Shown piece after piece: positions 47,720 to 56,585 of a DNA stretch of 64,000 nt. Each line of letters begins with the position of its first letter. Position 1 is the first letter of the stretch. The notes below the pieces were generated by a model. The model saw nothing but the letters and a program-made list of their open reading frames with translations, was not told the origin of the DNA and searched no databases. Source of the stretch: DASQZK01 sp963764345 (GTDB lineage: Bacteria > Bacteroidota > Bacteroidia > Bacteroidales > GCA-2748055); the NCBI GenBank assembly GCA_963764345.1, contig CAVXSF010000035.1, positions 1 to 64,000 on the forward strand, written 5' to 3'. The position numbers and the translations under genes were made by a program.

Positions 47720-48721
47720 TCAGTTTTCCTGTTTATAAATCCTGTTTATTTTACCTTCAAGCATTAACAGATCTGCCAGCACAATGGCAGCACCTCCCTC
47801 GATAACGGGCGGGACACGCAGGGCAATGCATTTATCGTGCCGGCCTTCCACTTTCAGTTCTTCGATCTTACCCGTTTTCAGATTTATGGTATTCTGGGGC
47901 TGAGAAGTACTGCTCGTAGGCTTAACGGCAATCCTGAAAACGATATCATTGCCGTTGGTTATACCGCCGTTGATTCCTCCTGCATAATTTGTTTCTGTCG
48001 TACCTTTATCCGAGATAATATTATCATTATGTTCACGACCACGCATTTGTGCTGCCCTGAATCCGGATCCGAACTCGATACCTTTGATGGCGGGAATGGC
48101 AAATGCGATGTGTGCAAGCAGAGACTCAGCCGAATCAAAGAACGGTTCTCCCAGTCCGACAGGTACATTGCGTACGGTGCATTCAACGATCCCCCCTATC
48201 GATTCATTCTCCCTGATGGCGTTTTCCACAGCCATTTCTATATCCCGGATACCACCGGCTTCGATAAGCCTGGCTTCAACGATTAACGGGCTGATGATCT
48301 TTTTGGCGATGACACCGGCTGCGACGAGACCCAGCGTAAGCCTGCCCGAAAAATGCCCGCCACCCCTGTAATCTTCAAAGCCTCCGAATTTTCTGGATGC
48401 CACAAAATCGGCATGACCAGGCCTCGGAATATCCCTGAATCTGCCGTAATCGCTCGAGCGGGTATTTGAATTTTCAAACTGGATGTTCAGTGGGGCTCCG
48501 GTAGTCAGATCATTGAAGACCCCGCTCATAAAGTGGGGGATATCAAATTCCTTGCGTGGTGTGGTTCCTTTGGTTCCCCCTCTCCTCCTTTCAAGGTCGG
48601 TCTCAAAATCAGATCCTTTAAGGGGTATGCCGGCAGGACAGCCATCGACGATGACGCCCACGGAGTTACCATGGGATTCACCATAAACAGACACACGGAA
48701 TAAACGGCCAAAAGAATTCAT
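47720..48721 (-). CDS. aroC: Chorismate synthase
   Basis: 333 residues. MNSFGRLFRVSVYGESHGNS, DLERRRGGTKGTTPRKE, RPGHADFVASRKFGGFEDYR and GGGHFSGRLTLGLVAAGVIA are AroC signatures, with the FMN-site residues in place. It makes chorismate from EPSP. The length is at the low end of the family, but the C-terminus IALRVPPVIEGGAAIVLADL is present. One base separates it from aroD. The EPSP synthase gene aroA, which must precede it in the pathway, is not in this operon. Confidence 0.96.
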   Translation of the reverse strand: MNSFGRLFRVSVYGESHGNSVGVIVDGCPAGIPLKGSDFETDLERRRGGTKGTTPRKEFDIPHFMSGVFNDLTTGAPLNIQFENSNTRSSDYGRFRDIPRPGHADFVASRKFGGFEDYRGGGHFSGRLTLGLVAAGVIAKKIISPLIVEARLIEAGGIRDIEMAVENAIRENESIGGIVECTVRNVPVGLGEPFFDSAESLLAHIAFAIPAIKGIEFGSGFRAAQMRGREHNDNIISDKGTTETNYAGGINGGITNGNDIVFRIAVKPTSSTSQPQNTINLKTGKIEELKVEGRHDKCIALRVPPVIEGGAAIVLADLLMLEGKINRIYKQEN

Positions 48722-48722
48722 T

Positions 48723-49362
48723 TCAGTTGATTTTCAATATGTTGTATATTTCAGTCAGTTCTTTTACAGTGAGTTGACCGGGAGCGGTGGCTTCACCGGC
48801 CGATGAAGAAGCAAAGGTAAATTCGGCTCCCAGCGGGACAGATGCCACCCTTGTAATCAAACCCTTATCTCCCATTCCAAGAATAACTTTCCGGCCTTTC
48901 TTCCTGTATAAACCAAGAAGATTCGCAATATCTTTATCCTCACTGACCATGGTAGCAATTTTTGCCACGGTTGCACCTTTTCGGTAGCATGATTCCAAAA
49001 TCGATTCCAATTCCCCGGCAGAGGGCGTATTTTCGTAATTATGATATGAGATAATCAGATCATGGTTATATTTCAGGGTCAGATCTTTTATTTTATCCAA
49101 AAAGGCCTCATCGTTCTCCATCTCCACATCGGCGTAAGAGGCACCATGCTCCAGTGCAAAAGAAAACAGGTCAAGCCGTTCGTTCATCGCTCAGAAAACC
49201 CGGACGGCAGGTAATAATACTTCGGTTCGCCGTTCCGGTCAATGAAGCTATTTCCGGAAAAGTAAACCGGGCCAGGTCCTGCCTTATCTCGATCATCTGA
49301 GAATCACGGGCAAGGATGAGTGCGCTCTCAAAATCAATATTCCCGATACTAATACAGATCAT
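48723..49362 (-). CDS. aroD: 3-dehydroquinate dehydratase, type I (frameshift near 49180)
   Basis: The first frame reads MICISIGNIDFESALILARD, MIEIRQDLARFTFPEIASLT and IITCRPGFLSDE, then stops. The continuation is in the next frame: NERLDLFSFALEHGASYADV, IISYHNYENTPS and ATVAKIATMVSEDKDIANLL. TCRPGF and the Schiff-base Lys in VAKIATM mark the type I enzyme. Joined length is about 212, normal. It converts 3-dehydroquinate to 3-dehydroshikimate. It overlaps aroB at the other end by 14 bases. Confidence 0.92.
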
Positions 49363-50377
49363 TCAAAACAGGTTTTAATTCATTAACCGGGATACTTCTG
49401 ACCACGGCTTTCCCGATGTCTTCCAAAAGGATAAACTGCAGATCCTCTCCTTTTCGTTTCTTGTCATTGCGCATAATATCCGCCATGGCAGAAAGATCCG
49501 CTTTCATTTCAACCGGGAGTCCTGCAGCCATGATAAGCTGTTTAAGCCCGGCAACCTTTTCTTCCGCTATCATGCCGAGGTTAACCGATAGTTTTCCTGC
49601 CATCATCATCCCAATTGCTACGGCTTCTCCATGACTTATATGGTACATTTTTTCCAGGGCATGTCCAAAGGTATGTCCAAAATTTAAAAGTTTACGCTCC
49701 CCCTTCTCCGTTTCGTCCGATTCAACGATGCTGACTTTTGTAAGGACCGATTCATAAATCAGTTTGCCAAGTATATTCATATCAGCCGCTACGGCTTCAT
49801 GCATATGCTCCTGAAGATACGGGTAAAGGTCGGCTCTGCGGATAGCGGCATACTTGATGATCTCTGCAAATCCGCCGGTAAATTCCCGCCTGGGCAGGGT
49901 CTCCAGAAGACCCGTGTCACATAGTACAAAAGCTGGCTGGCGGATGACACCGATCATATTTTTATAACCCTCATAATTCAGTCCGTTTTTTCCTCCAATG
50001 GAGGCATCAACCTGTCCCAGCAGTGTTGATGAAACGAAGCCAAACTTCAGTCCCCTCAGGTAGGTAGAAGCGATATAGCCGGTCAGATCCGTAGCGATTC
50101 CGCCTCCGATTCCGACAATAGTCCATGACCTGTCCACTTCATGATGTATGAGATCCCCATAAATCCTGGCAGCATTTTCAAGCGTTTTGTTACCCTCACC
50201 AGAACCGGCATTAATAACCTGGAAGCCTTCAAACTTTTCTTCATGAAGCCTCAGCACATTTTCATCGACGATAAGGATTGTACTTTTCGGAGAACAAACC
50301 TGCCTGAGTTCTTCAAGCCTGCCAGGTACGGAGATCACTGAAATCCCGGTGTCTGTTTTAAGTTTTACTGTCGGCAT
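49349..50377 (-). CDS. aroB: 3-dehydroquinate synthase
   Basis: 342 residues. IVGIGGGIATDLTGYIASTY is the NAD-site signature, with STLLGQVDASIGGKNGLNY, GFAEIIKYAAI and NFGHTFGHALEKMYHISHGE (zinc His ligands) following. It closes DAHP to 3-dehydroquinate. It overlaps the DAHP synthase gene by 20 bases, so the two are translationally coupled. Intact. Confidence 0.96.
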   Translation of the reverse strand: MPTVKLKTDTGISVISVPGRLEELRQVCSPKSTILIVDENVLRLHEEKFEGFQVINAGSGEGNKTLENAARIYGDLIHHEVDRSWTIVGIGGGIATDLTGYIASTYLRGLKFGFVSSTLLGQVDASIGGKNGLNYEGYKNMIGVIRQPAFVLCDTGLLETLPRREFTGGFAEIIKYAAIRRADLYPYLQEHMHEAVAADMNILGKLIYESVLTKVSIVESDETEKGERKLLNFGHTFGHALEKMYHISHGEAVAIGMMMAGKLSVNLGMIAEEKVAGLKQLIMAAGLPVEMKADLSAMADIMRNDKKRKGEDLQFILLEDIGKAVVRSIPVNELKPVLNDLY

Positions 50378-51473
50378 CGATGGTTTCTTCTTTAGTGTTC
50401 ATCACAACAGTTTGATGATTGATTGATTCCTGGTGAATAGTCCTGAAAATTTTCATAATGAACTCTTCACTGAGACCTTTACGGCTTCCAAGACTGACCC
50501 TCTTTTTCAGGATGTCATCCCAACGTTTGGTCTGAAGGATCGTCAGATTATTGACTTTCTTCTGCCGGCCGATTTCTTCAGAGACCTTCATTCTTTTTTC
50601 GAAAATATTTAACAATTTGTCATCCAGCTTATCAATCTGCTCCCGGAGTTCAGCCAGTGTGAGTGCGGCCTGGAAACCGGCGTCAGGATCTCTCAGAACC
50701 AGCCGGGCAAGCAGTTCGCCAAGAGTTGCAGGGGTGATCTGTTGTTTTGCATCACTGAGAGCCTTGTCGGGGTTGATATGAGACTCGATGATCAGTCCGT
50801 CGAAGTTCAGGTCCATGGCTTTCTGGGACACATCAAACAAAAGATGCCTGTTACCACAGATATGGCTTGGATCGGTGATGATCGGCAGGTTGGGTATTCT
50901 CCTTCTTAACTCGATCGGGATCTGCCATTGCGGATCGTTCCTGAACAGATTTTTATCATATACTGAAAAGCCCCGGTGAATCGCCATTATTTGACGGATG
51001 CCGGCATTATTAATCCGTTCCAGTGCTCCGATCCACAATTCGACATCGGGGTTTACCGGATTTTTTACGAGCACAGGAATATCAACACCCTTAAGGGCAT
51101 CAGCGATATCCTGAACGGCAAATGGATTTGCGGTTGTCCGGGCACCGATCCATAAAATATCGACCCCGTTCTTAAGGGCTTCATATACGTGTTTTACATT
51201 AGCCACTTCCGTGGATGTCAACATTCCTGTCTGCTCCTTTACTGTCCTGAGCCATTTTAATCCTTCACTCCCTACCCCTTCAAATGCGTTGGGTCTGGTA
51301 CGGGGTTTCCAGATTCCGGCTCTGAAAATTTTTATTCCGCGTTCTGCCAGTTCAATTGCAGTGGAAAGTACCTGCTCTTCCGTCTCTGCACTGCAGGGAC
51401 CGGCAATTACTATGGGCCTTTTCATACATTCTCCACAAAGGTTTAAAGGCTCAATATCCAAATTAATTCCCAT
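50358..51473 (-). CDS. Bifunctional DAHP synthase / chorismate mutase
   Basis: 371 residues. The N-terminal part is a DAHP synthase of the KDO8P-synthase-like (AroA-I beta) class: VIAGPCSAETEEQVLSTAIE, FRAGIWKPRTRPNAFEGVG, AIHRGFSVYDKNLFRND and IITDPSHICGNRHLLF. From about residue 270 a helical AroQ chorismate mutase domain follows: LREQIDKLDDKLLNIFEKRM and RQKKVNNLTILQTKRWDDIL. It therefore holds the first step of the shikimate path and the first step of the Phe/Tyr branch, a known Bacteroidetes fusion. The mutase domain can also give allosteric control of the synthase in some relatives. Placed between pheA and aroB. Confidence 0.93.
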   Translation of the reverse strand: MGINLDIEPLNLCGECMKRPIVIAGPCSAETEEQVLSTAIELAERGIKIFRAGIWKPRTRPNAFEGVGSEGLKWLRTVKEQTGMLTSTEVANVKHVYEALKNGVDILWIGARTTANPFAVQDIADALKGVDIPVLVKNPVNPDVELWIGALERINNAGIRQIMAIHRGFSVYDKNLFRNDPQWQIPIELRRRIPNLPIITDPSHICGNRHLLFDVSQKAMDLNFDGLIIESHINPDKALSDAKQQITPATLGELLARLVLRDPDAGFQAALTLAELREQIDKLDDKLLNIFEKRMKVSEEIGRQKKVNNLTILQTKRWDDILKKRVSLGSRKGLSEEFIMKIFRTIHQESINHQTVVMNTKEETIDADSKT

Positions 51474-51484
51474 ATCCTTAAATT

Positions 51485-52352
51485 TTATTCCATGATTGAT
51501 TTTCCTTTTTCATATTCACCCAGGATACCAAGTTCGCTGGTAAACGGGCTTATAGCATCTATAGATTTCCTGTACCAGTCGTAATCATCAAACATCAGGT
51601 CGATGTAGAACTGATACTCCCAGTCCTTTCCCATGATTGGCATGGATTGTATTTTGGTCAGGTTAATATCGTAGTAGGATAATATCGAGAGGATCTTGGA
51701 CAGCGAGCCGGTTTTATGCGCCAGGGCAAAATGGATGGAGGCCTTGTTAACATTCGACTCATACTTATCCGTGTCATCATTATTTTCCTTTAAGATCAGA
51801 AACCGGGTGTAGTTCATCTTGTTGGTCTCAATCCCTGTTGCAAGAATTTCAAGATCGTACTTCTTTGCAGCAAGTCCGCTTGCGATGGCTCCGATACCCA
51901 TAAGCCCCTGCTCCTTTATATCCCTGGCGGAAAGGGCTGTGTCCAGACTTTCAATAAGTCTGATCTTCGGATACTGATCGAAAAACATCTGGCACTGGAG
52001 GATTGCCATGGGGTGTGAGTAAACTTCACTAATATCAGTGATCTTTTGTCCGGGCAGGGCTACCAGGTTTTGCCTGATCCTCAGATAAATCTCACCAATG
52101 ATCTTCATGTGTGAGTCTTTGATGAGGGTATAATTAGGAAGAATACTTCCTGCCAGGCTGTTCTCGATCGCCATGATACCATAATCGACCTGATGCTTTT
52201 TTAAGGGATTTCATCAGGTCCTTAAACGTATTTCGCGGCAGGATCTCAACATTCTCATCCCCGAAATAATGGAGGGCAGCAATCTCATGAAAAGCACCAT
52301 AGCCACCCTGGATGGCGATCCGCTTAATTTGTTTTTTTGTCTCGGTATCCAT
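51485..52352 (-). CDS. pheA: Prephenate dehydratase with ACT domain (frameshift near 52200)
   Basis: The start MDTETKKQIKRIAIQGGYGA and FHEIAALHYFGDENVEILPR is PheA-like. After KDLMKSLKK the frame slips at a six-base A run (on the plus strand T at 52197-52202). The next frame gives HQVDYGIMAIENSLAGSILP, MGIGAIASGLAAKKYDLEIL and the ACT domain HFALAHKTGSLSKILSILSY. Joined length is about 289. It makes phenylpyruvate, and the ACT domain usually senses Phe. It is the first gene of the operon, 16 bases behind the attenuator hairpin. The aminotransferase found between pheA and DAHP synthase in many Bacteroidetes is absent here. Confidence 0.93.
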
Positions 52353-52367
52353 GGTCTGTTAAACTAA

Positions 52368-52397
52368 GAAAGGCCCCGGTATGAACCGGGGCCTTTC
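52368..52397 (-). terminator. Attenuator terminator hairpin ahead of pheA
   Basis: On the minus strand GAAAGGCCCCGGT (52397-52385), a 4-base loop, and ACCGGGGCCTTTC (52380-52368) form a perfect 13-bp stem, followed by TTAGTTTAACAG. The U tract is modest. It lies between the aromatic leader peptide and the pheA start. Confidence 0.8.
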
Positions 52398-52416
52398 TGA
52401 TTTTATATTTTGCATA

Positions 52417-52434
52417 CAACAACAGGCATCCCGG
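52417..52434 (-). promoter_or_regulatory. Antiterminator segment of the aromatic attenuator
   Basis: Minus strand CCGGGATGCCTGTTGTTG. Its CCGGG-GCCT (AT bulged) is complementary to AGGCCCCGG in the 5' arm of the terminator. Its CTGTTGTT is complementary to AACAAC(C)AG in the leader coding region (52486-52478). This gives mutually exclusive 1:2, 2:3 and 3:4 pairings. Confidence 0.65.
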
Positions 52435-52438
52435 CGGG

Positions 52439-52501
52439 TTAATTCCCGATAAAAAAGAAAAAGTAATAATACCAGGTCTGGTTGTTATCTGACTGCTTCA
52501 T
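52439..52501 (-). CDS. Aromatic amino acid leader peptide, 20 aa
   Basis: An ATG frame of 20 codons on the minus strand encodes MKQSDNNQTWYYYFFFFIGN and ends in TAA. Residues 10-17 are Trp, three Tyr and four Phe in an unbroken run, which is extremely unlikely by chance. It is followed after 42 bases by a terminator-like hairpin and then by pheA and the other aromatic genes. Ribosome stalling at scarce Trp, Tyr or Phe would cover the Asn-Asn-Gln codons (segment 1), free segment 2 to pair with segment 3, and prevent termination. This is the logic of classical trp/phe attenuators. The three-amino-acid reading frame fits an operon feeding all of them (DAHP synthase through chorismate) plus Phe- and Tyr-specific genes. 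The function is inferred from architecture. Confidence 0.85.
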   Translation of the reverse strand: MKQSDNNQTWYYYFFFFIGN

Positions 52502-52505
52502 ATTT

Positions 52506-52534
52506 AAAAAAAATTACCCGGTGACCTGACCGGG
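52506..52534 (-). terminator. Hairpin with U8 tract directly before the leader peptide
   Basis: Minus strand CCCGGT-caggtc-ACCGGG (52534-52517) forms a 6-bp GC-rich stem followed by TAATTTTTTTTAAAT, ending 5 bases before the leader ATG. Its arms repeat the CCCGGT and ACCGGG words of the main attenuator hairpin, so cross-pairing is possible. It may be a second regulatory layer or a structural element of the leader mRNA. Confidence 0.6.
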
Positions 52535-52826
52535 ATAAGATATTAAGATAATATATTCCCGATCTCTGTTTAGAGAAGAGCAAAATAAAAATAAAAATAT
52601 TTGCGGCTCCGGGACATTGTTTTACATATTTTCAACAAAATAAAGCATTATGGTTAATAATTGCAAGCGTTTCAACAAAAATAACACTGAATTAACGGAA
52701 TATTTTACTTGCATGAATCAGGTCAGGCCTATGGGAAGGCAAACCTGCACTGAATAACTTTTTTAATTTTCTAACAGAACTGCCGTCTCATTTTTAGTAT
52801 TTTTAGGGCACGAAAGCTCTGCAAAC
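52535..52826. other. Divergent regulatory region between the aromatic operon and nth
   Basis: 292 bases, AT-rich. On the minus strand TTGC..TTATTTTG words near 52660 to 52640 and TATTTTG near 52582 are near-matches to -33/-7 promoter boxes for the leader transcript, but no single one is convincing. No gene is seen. Confidence 0.4.
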
Positions 52827-53474
52827 ATGAGAAAAAAAGAACGTTTCGAAAAAGTCCTCACCTGGTTTGAGGAAAACATGACTATTGCGGAAACCGAGTT
52901 AAGGTATACCAAACCTTACGAACTGCTGGTAGCTGTTATCCTTTCCGCACAGTGTACTGATAAAAGGGTTAACCTGATCACACCTGCACTTTTCAGACGG
53001 TTTCCCGATGCAGAGGCCCTGGCGTCTTCACCGGCCGGGGAAATCCTTGAATACATCAAATCCTGTTCCTACCCGAATAGTAAAGCACGTCATTTATCGG
53101 GGATGGCCAGAATGCTCGTGGATGACTTTAAAGGAGAAGTACCCTCCGACATTATCCAGCTTCAGAAGTTGCCCGGGGTGGGCCGTAAAACAGCCAATGT
53201 CATTGCTTCCGTGGTATTTGATTTACCTGCACTAGCAGTTGACACCCATGTTTTCAGGGTTTCAAAACGTCTGGGCCTCACCACCAATGCCAGAACACCG
53301 CTGGAAACGGAACGTCAGTTGCTGCGTTACATCCCGGTAAGTATCGTCCCTAAAGCACATCACTGGCTATTACTGCATGGTCGTTATATTTGTCAGGCCA
53401 GAAAACCAAAATGCGATATATGCGGTTTGACTGATTACTGCAAATATTACCAGGAACTTTTGAAGAAGATCTGA
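52827..53474 (+). CDS. nth: Endonuclease III
   Basis: 215 residues. The helix-hairpin-helix motif LQKLPGVGRKTANVIASVVF carries the catalytic Lys, VDTHVFRVSKRLGL carries the catalytic Asp, and the C-terminal 4Fe-4S motif is CQARKPKCDICGLTDYC. It is a DNA glycosylase/AP lyase for oxidised pyrimidines. Divergent from the aromatic operon. Intact. Confidence 0.96.
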   Translation: MRKKERFEKVLTWFEENMTIAETELRYTKPYELLVAVILSAQCTDKRVNLITPALFRRFPDAEALASSPAGEILEYIKSCSYPNSKARHLSGMARMLVDDFKGEVPSDIIQLQKLPGVGRKTANVIASVVFDLPALAVDTHVFRVSKRLGLTTNARTPLETERQLLRYIPVSIVPKAHHWLLLHGRYICQARKPKCDICGLTDYCKYYQELLKKI

Positions 53475-53593
53475 ACGGACCGCTGTAAGGGCATCAGGTG
53501 ATGAAGCAGAGAAGCGAAGCCGGAAGATTCGCCCTTCCCTGGAATTTTAGAGTCATAGTACCGGGTCGGAGAAAACAGCTTCACATTTTAAAG

Positions 53594-53601
53594 TATATTT
53601 G
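53594..53601 (+). promoter_or_regulatory. -7 box of the NifS-SelD fusion gene
   Basis: TATATTTG matches TAnnTTTG and lies 88 bases before the chosen ATG, leaving a long leader. Confidence 0.5.
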
Positions 53602-53689
53602 TACTGATCAAACCGACGATAAATCTGGAATTGCCGGGACCTGATCCTTTCATTTGGAAACCTTAGTATTCACGAGAAATACATCTGAA

Positions 53690-55901
53690 ATGAATCCTGT
53701 TTATCTGGATTACAATGCCACCACGCCGATTGATGCAGAGGTTGCCGATTATATGATTCCCTTTCTCAGGGAACATTTCGGAAATCCTTCAAGCACTCAC
53801 CAGTATGGGATTGCAACGAGGAAGGCAGTGGAAGAAGCACGGCAAAAGGTTGCATCTATTGCTGGGCTGCAGGCCGGCGGAAGTGATATTTACAAGCGGC
53901 GGAACAGAATCGAATAATCTTGCCATTACAGGAATGGCCTATGCCCTAAAAGATAAGGGTAATCATATCATCACATCGAAAATAGAGCATCCGGCGGTTC
54001 TTGAAGTATGCCGTAAGCTTGAAAAAGAAGGATACGAGGTCACTTATCTCGATGTAGATGAAAAAGGCCGTGTCGTACCTGAGGACCTCAGAGCTGCCTT
54101 AAGGCCTTCGACGATACTCGTCAGTATTATGCATGCCAATAATGAAGTGGGCACCATTCAGCCTATCCGGGAGATATCTTCCATCCTTAAAAACAGGGAT
54201 ATTGTTTTTCATTCCGATGCCGCGCAATCAGCCGGAAAGATCGAAGTGAAGGTTAATGACCTGGGTGTGGATCTGCTTTCTCTCGCCGGGCATAAATTTT
54301 ATGCTCCGAAAGGGATCGGAGCCTTGTTTATCAGGGAGGGCTTAATACCGATGAAGCTCATGGAAGGAGCTAACCATGAACAGAACATTCGCCCGGGCAC
54401 CGAAAACGTGCTTGAGATCGCGGGTATTGGAAAAGCGGCTGAGGTAGCACAACGGGATCTCGGGAAAAATGCCGCAGGCATGAAAAGGTCAAGGGACAAA
54501 TTATTTGAAGCCATCATGAAACAGTATCCTGAGGCAGTCAGAAATGGCGATCCGGAGCATTGTCTGCCGAATACTCTCAGTATAGGCTTTCCTGATATCG
54601 ATGCCACAACCCTCCTTTCAGAGCTTACTACCGTTGCCGCGTCTGCCGGTGCCGCCTGTCACGCCGATGAAATTACCATATCCCACGTTCTCCTTGCAAT
54701 GCGTATCCCAACCGGCAGAGCCATGGGGACCATACGCCTTTCCACAGGAAAACACACCACTGATGAGGAGGTCAGAAAGGCTGCCACTGCCATCTGTGAG
54801 GTTGCCTTACGTTTAAGTCCGAAAGATGAATCATCCGTACTTTCTTCCCATGATCCCGACGTTTATAAGCTGACCCGCTATACCCATGGACTGGGTTGTG
54901 CCTGTAAGATGTCTCCCAGAATCCTGGAAGAAATACTCAGAAATATACCCATGCCGGTGCACCCCGATATCCTTGTTGGGGCGAATACATCGGATGATGC
55001 AGCCGTTTACAGAATAAACAGCGAAACGGCTATTGTACAGACCGTTGATTTTTTTACTCCTGTTCTGGATGATCCTTTCCAGTTTGGTGCTGTCGCTGCC
55101 TCAAACGCGCTCAGCGACATCTACGCCATGGGGGCAAAACCCCTGTTTGCACTTAATATCGTGGCTTTCCCCAATCTGAGACTTCCCCTGGAAATTCTTA
55201 AAAAGATCCTCGACGGCGCTAATGAAGTCGCCTCTGAAGCCGGCATTTTTATACTTGGCGGGCATACCATTGAAGACAATGAACCGAAGTTTGGAATGGT
55301 CGTGACCGGAGTGGTTCATCCGGACAAAATACTTAGAAATTCAACAGCCCTTCCGGGAGATGATCTTATCCTGACTAAAAGCCTGGGAACCGGCGTGCTG
55401 AGTACAGCACTGAAACGCGGCCTTATTGATAACAAGACAGCGGACCTGCTCTATCAAAGTATGCGAACACTTAACAAAACCGCTGCGCTGATTAATCAAA
55501 AATTCAAGGTGAATGCGTGCACCGATGTCAGCGGTTTCGGTCTCCTCGGACATCTCAGGGAAATGTGCGTGGCTTCGTCTACCGGTGCGGAAATTTTCGC
55601 GGGAAAAATACCTTTACTGGAAGAATCCTATGCCCTGGCTACTCAGGGAATCATTCCGGGCGGTACTCAAAATAACCTGTCGTGGCTAAGTGACTCCCTG
55701 GAATGGCACAAACGGATACCCCAGCCGCTGAAAGTGCTGCTCGCCGATGCACAGACTTCAGGAGGCCTGCTCATCTCTGTTCCCGGCGGACAATCACAAC
55801 CGCTCCTCGATGAATTGCATTCTGCCGGAATCACCGATGCCCGGATCATAGGCAAAATGATCCCGATGCCAAAACACGGCGTCATCAGAATCATCCAGTA
55901 G
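53690..55901 (+). CDS. Cysteine desulfurase fused to selenophosphate synthase SelD (frameshift near 53875)
   Basis: Residues 1 to about 385 are a NifS/IscS-like desulfurase: MNPVYLDYNATTPIDAEVAD, FTSGGTESNNLAITG (after the frameshift), HSDAAQSAGK, the PLP-Lys segment SLAGHKFYAPKG, and the catalytic Cys in AASAGAACHADE. About 395-736 is SelD: LTRYTHGLGCACKMSP (Cys where some SelD have Sec), VGANTSDDAAVYRI, DIYAMGAKPLFALNIVAFP, ILGGHTIEDNEPKFGMVVTG. The desulfurase half could release Se from selenocysteine directly to SelD, which makes selenophosphate. An extra base near 53875 breaks the frame between GLQAGG and CRPAEV. ATG 53690 is preferred over TTG 53654. Confidence 0.9.
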
Positions 55902-55952
55902 ATAATTTTTTAAAAAAAATCAAGAATACCAGGTTTGAATACTATTTAATGT

Positions 55953-55960
55953 TATTTTTG
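55953..55960 (+). promoter_or_regulatory. -7 box ahead of the MORN-like gene
   Basis: TATTTTTG matches TAnnTTTG in a 159-base gap after the NifS-SelD gene, 100 bases before the MORN-like ATG. Confidence 0.4.
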
Positions 55961-56060
55961 TATTATCTGAATGTTAATTTAATGTTAACACATTCCGGAA
56001 ACATTGACCAGCGGCGAACCCAGGGTTCAATATTTACGGATTCTGAATAATACAAAAGCA

Positions 56061-56522
56061 ATGAAGAAAGTAACCGTAACATTCATTCTGTTGGGTCTGG
56101 CAGTATTAAGCCAGGCACAAATTTTCGAAGGAACAGATGGCAGATACTACGCCGACAATAATACACTTTACACCGGAAGCTACCAGGAATATTACCAGGA
56201 CGGAAATACCCGGATGGTAATGAATCTGACCAACGGGGTTGCTGATGGTAAGATGATGCTTTTTTATCAAAACGGTACGGTAAAGGAGACCCGTTCCTAT
56301 AAATCCGGGAAATTCGACGGGATTTGGACAACCTTCAATAATAAAGGAGTGAAAGTAGCCCAGGCCAGCTATACCAACAATGTGAAAAACGGCAGGTGGT
56401 TAATCTGGGATGATAACGGAAGGTTGCGCTATGAAATGGAATATTCGATGGGGGTTAAATCCGGGACCTGGAAAGAATGGGATGAACATGGAACACTCCT
56501 GAACGAGAAACACTGTGGATGA
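56061..56522 (+). CDS. Secreted MORN-variant repeat protein
   Basis: 153 residues from ATG 56061; the first frame ATG-less extension (56004) adds no signal-like sequence. The signal peptide is MKKVTVTFILLGLAVLSQAQ. Repeats of the MORN_2 type follow: LYTGSYQEYYQDGNTRMVMN, GKMMLFYQNGTVKETRSYKS, GIWTTFNNKGVKVAQASYTN, GRWLIWDDNGRLRYEMEYSM and GTWKEWDEHG. Such repeats form beta-hairpin arrays and often bind other proteins or lipids. Function unknown. Confidence 0.85.
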   Translation: MKKVTVTFILLGLAVLSQAQIFEGTDGRYYADNNTLYTGSYQEYYQDGNTRMVMNLTNGVADGKMMLFYQNGTVKETRSYKSGKFDGIWTTFNNKGVKVAQASYTNNVKNGRWLIWDDNGRLRYEMEYSMGVKSGTWKEWDEHGTLLNEKHCG

Positions 56523-56559
56523 AGCCCTCTCCGGGCCAATCTATTTGAAGGGACCTTAG

Positions 56560-56585
56560 CTGCCTGACAAGGCAGTTTCTTTTTG
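56560..56585 (+). terminator. Weak terminator after the MORN-like gene
   Basis: CTGCC and GGCAG form a 5-bp stem with a 6-base loop, followed by TTTCTTTTT. Confidence 0.5.

Noticed and set aside
52190..52205. Programmed ribosomal frameshift in pheA at the A6 run
   Set aside because: The required shift is +1, while A6G slippery sites in bacteria act as -1 sites, and 12 other genes show indels in the same window. A homopolymer error is simpler.
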